Assembly: GCA_020852865.1 (NCBI GenBank)
Contig: JADYZZ010000043.1
Span: 26,761 to 90,760, forward strand
Direction: 5' to 3'
Source: Rubrivivax sp.
GTDB taxonomy: Bacteria > Pseudomonadota > Gammaproteobacteria > Burkholderiales > Burkholderiaceae_C
DNA: 64,000 bases
In this document: positions 62,110 to 64,000 of the stretch, in pieces
Numbering within the stretch: the first letter of the stretch is position 1
Layout: every line of letters starts with the position of its first letter
Position numbers and translations under genes: made by a program
The notes under the pieces: generated by a model
Database searches by the model: none
Seen by the model: the letters and a program-made list of their open reading frames with translations, nothing else
What the model was told of the DNA's origin: nothing

Positions 62110-63021
62110 ATGAGTGCTGTCGCCCGGCCGCGCCGCGGACGCCTGCGCCAGTTCCTGGCGCTGACCAAGCCGCGCGTGCTGTGGCTGATCGTGTTCTGCG
62201 CGGTGATCGGCATGTTCCTCGGCAGCCCGACGCTGCCGCCCGGCCGCATCGTCTTCTTCGCCACCGTCGGCATCGCGCTCGTCGCCGGTGCGGCGGCGGC
62301 CATAAACTGCCTCATCGAGCAGGGCATCGACGCGGTAATGGCGCGCACGCGCCACCGCCCGCTGCCCAGCGGCGAGCTGAACTCGATGCAGACCGCGGCG
62401 CTGGTGCTGGTCACCGGGGGCACGGGCCTGTTCCTGCTGCACCACTTCGTCAACGCGCTGACGATGTGGCTCACGCTCGCCACCTTCATCGGCTACGCCT
62501 TCGTCTACACGGTGCTGCTCAAGCCGAGCACGGCGCAGAACATCGTCATCGGCGGCGCCTCGGGCGCGATGCCGCCGGTGCTCGGCTGGGCGGCGGTGGC
62601 AGGCGACGTGCCGCTGCAGGCCTGGCTGCTGTTCCTGATCATCTTCGTGTGGACGCCGCCGCATTTCTGGTCGCTCGCGCTGTACCGCACGCAGGACTAC
62701 GCGCGTGTCGGCCTGCCGATGCTGCCCGTGATGCGCGGCCGCGAACATACGCTGCGCGTGATCGTGCGCTACACGTGGCTGCTGGTCGTGGTGACGCTGC
62801 TGCCCTGCGCCGTGGGCATGAGCCGCTGGCCCTACCTGCTGTGCGCCGCGGCGCTCGGCGCGCGCTTCGTCTGGCGCGCCCACCGGCAGCAGCGCCGCTA
62901 CAGCGACGACTACGCGCGCGGCACGTTCAAGTACTCGATCCTGTACCTCGCGGCGCTGTTCGCGGCGCTGCTGGCGGATCACCACCTCGCGCCCGACCTC
63001 GCCCCGCACCCCGCCCTGTAG
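62110..63021 (+). CDS. ctaB: Protoheme IX farnesyltransferase (heme O synthase)
   Basis: A 303-residue UbiA-family prenyltransferase that adds a farnesyl group to heme B. LTKPRVLWLIVFCAVIGMFLG is the usual start, AAAINCLIEQGIDAVMARTRHRPLPSG holds the first aspartate-rich motif (NxxxDxxxxRT), and WTPPHFWSLALYRTQDYARVGLPMLPVMRG the second. About nine membrane helices are seen. Heme O or A is needed by A-type oxidases, yet the next gene encodes an unusual oxidase-like subunit. It begins 42 nt after the cytochrome c4 gene. Confidence 0.95.
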   Translation: MSAVARPRRGRLRQFLALTKPRVLWLIVFCAVIGMFLGSPTLPPGRIVFFATVGIALVAGAAAAINCLIEQGIDAVMARTRHRPLPSGELNSMQTAALVLVTGGTGLFLLHHFVNALTMWLTLATFIGYAFVYTVLLKPSTAQNIVIGGASGAMPPVLGWAAVAGDVPLQAWLLFLIIFVWTPPHFWSLALYRTQDYARVGLPMLPVMRGREHTLRVIVRYTWLLVVVTLLPCAVGMSRWPYLLCAAALGARFVWRAHRQQRRYSDDYARGTFKYSILYLAALFAALLADHHLAPDLAPHPAL

Positions 63022-63088
63022 CCCGGGCGCCGCGACCTGCCGCCGACACCCGCGCGCACCCGCCGTTGCGCGCCCACCCTCGCCCGTG

Positions 63089-64000
63089 ATGCTCGCCGGC
63101 ATGCCGACCCCAGACGACCTCGAACCCCGCATCGACGCGCACACGCCGCAAGGCCTCGCGCGTGCCTTCCTCTGGCTGGGCGTCGCGGCGCTGATCGGCG
63201 CCGGCCTGCTCGCGCTCGTGCTGGTGCTGGCGCGCACGCCCGGCCTGGCGACGGCGCTGCCGGCGCTGGCAACGCTGTTCCGTGCCGCGCTCATCGTGCA
63301 CGTTGACCTGTCGGTGCTGATCTGGTTCATGGCCTTCGCCGGCGTGCTCTGGAGCCTGGTGACGCCGGGGCGCTGGCTGGCGCTGGGCTGGTTCGGCTGG
63401 TGGGCCGCCGCCGCCGGCACCGTGGTGCTGACGCTCTCGCCCTTCCTTCCGGGCGCCGAGCCGCTGCTCAACAACTACATCCCGGTGCTCGAGCAGCGCT
63501 GGTTCTTCGCCGGCCTGGCGCTGGCCGGCCTGGGCTTCGGTGCGACGATGCTGCGCACGCTCGGGCTCGCGCTGCCGCGCTGGCGCCGCCTCGGACCGCT
63601 CGAGCAGGGCATCGTGTTCGGCGCCGCCGCCGGCGCGCTGGCCTGGCTGGCGCTGGCGTGGAACCTGGGCCAGCCGCTGCCGGAGTCGGGCGCGGCGCGC
63701 TACGAGGTACTGTTCTGGGCCCCGGGCCATGTGCTGCAGTTCCAGCACACCTTGCTGGCGGCCGCGGCGTGGCTGTGGCTGCTGTGCGCGCTCGAGGCGC
63801 CGCCGCCCTGGAGCACGCGCGTCGTGCGCGCCGCCTTCGTGCTCGCCGCGTTGCCGCTGGTCTGGGTACCGGTGCCGTATCTGCTGCATCCGGTCGCCTC
63901 GAGCGGGCTGATGACGGGCTTCGCGCGCCTGATGGAGTGGGGTCACCTCGCGATGCTGCCGCTCATGCTGGCCGTGGCGCGGGGGCGGGCCCGCGGGCAG
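63089..64000 (+). CDS. Divergent heme-copper-oxidase-like subunit I (partial)
   Basis: An open frame of 304 codons running off the right edge. At least seven hydrophobic helices alternate with short loops. His71 in IVHVDLSVLIWFMAF looks like a low-spin heme ligand, and His214 in WAPGHVLQFQHTLLAA sits where the GHPEVY copper ligand lies in standard oxidases, but with no Tyr four residues on (Phe218). A further EWGHLAMLPL follows near the edge. It is therefore a remote, NOR- or cbb3-like relative or a new subgroup. The start could be ATG or the GTG just before it. The assignment rests on the pattern of histidines and on its position after ctaB. Confidence 0.65.
   Translation, partial: MLAGMPTPDDLEPRIDAHTPQGLARAFLWLGVAALIGAGLLALVLVLARTPGLATALPALATLFRAALIVHVDLSVLIWFMAFAGVLWSLVTPGRWLALGWFGWWAAAAGTVVLTLSPFLPGAEPLLNNYIPVLEQRWFFAGLALAGLGFGATMLRTLGLALPRWRRLGPLEQGIVFGAAAGALAWLALAWNLGQPLPESGAARYEVLFWAPGHVLQFQHTLLAAAAWLWLLCALEAPPPWSTRVVRAAFVLAALPLVWVPVPYLLHPVASSGLMTGFARLMEWGHLAMLPLMLAVARGRARGQ

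Overview
The window is chromosomal DNA of very high GC content from a betaproteobacterium, most likely of the order Burkholderiales. This rests on gene families and gene orders I recognise by eye: polA next to a DUF2782-like gene, thrB and a BPSS1780-family membrane gene; lptF-lptG-cbiX-cysB; trxB opposite a regulator, ftsK and lolA; and a cytochrome c4 gene next to ctaB. The genus cannot be fixed from the sequence alone. The window starts inside scpA and ends inside a gene for a divergent heme-copper-oxidase-like subunit I.

Layout. 0-17.8 kb is mostly housekeeping: the end of scpA, a decayed livM fragment, an MFS transporter overlapping polA, a DUF2782-like gene, a 159-bp palindromic MITE-like element, thrB, a BPSS1780-family membrane gene, uvrD, guaC (whose leader has a strong hairpin at the predicted transcript start), a papain/NlpC-like protein, an S41 lipoprotein protease, valS, a degenerate hydroxyacid-dehydrogenase-like gene and galU. 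17.8-23.4 kb carries a cysM-nudix-tusA-like sulfur operon, tRNA-Leu(CAA), a rhomboid protease, an SDR protein, a ferredoxin-type flavoreductase and an orphan Bug-family binding protein. 23.4-28.6 kb carries livHMGF (the binding protein lies about 19 kb away, at 46-47 kb) and rarA.

28.6-40.7 kb is an accessory block placed between rarA and lolA, which are neighbours in many proteobacteria. Its first part groups a Crp/Fnr regulator, an FmdE-family protein, a hemerythrin-like protein and a DnrO-like periplasmic protein. Its second part (31.3-40.6 kb) looks like an uptake and catabolic or salvage unit: a stand-alone MetE-core alkyltransferase, an SDR with an altered active site, a GNAT, a phytoene-desaturase-like FAD enzyme, a CoxG-like SRPBCC protein, an SsuA/THI5-type ABC importer, a DHDPS-family aldolase and a TetR regulator. 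Both divergent promoters of this unit share an inverted repeat with the core ACCAG-NN-GGTTAAC. One of them is a 22-bp gap holding overlapping -10 boxes that read in both directions. This unit is the best candidate here for an undescribed system; its substrate is unknown.

40.7-54.4 kb returns to core genes: lolA, ftsK, a Crp-type regulator, trxB, rpmB-rpmG, the LivK-like binding protein, holC, pepA, and an lptF-lptG-cbiX-cysB string joined by 4-bp overlaps, followed by a methionine aminotransferase. 54.4-64 kb carries a FimV-like protein, a Crp/Fnr regulator next to an LvaA/LvaC-like kinase and acyl-CoA dehydrogenase pair, a hypothetical gene, a glutathione transferase, tRNA-Arg(TCT), cytochrome c4, heme O synthase and the partial oxidase-like gene.

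All functional calls were made by reading translations and motifs. No database search, structure prediction or composition calculation was run.
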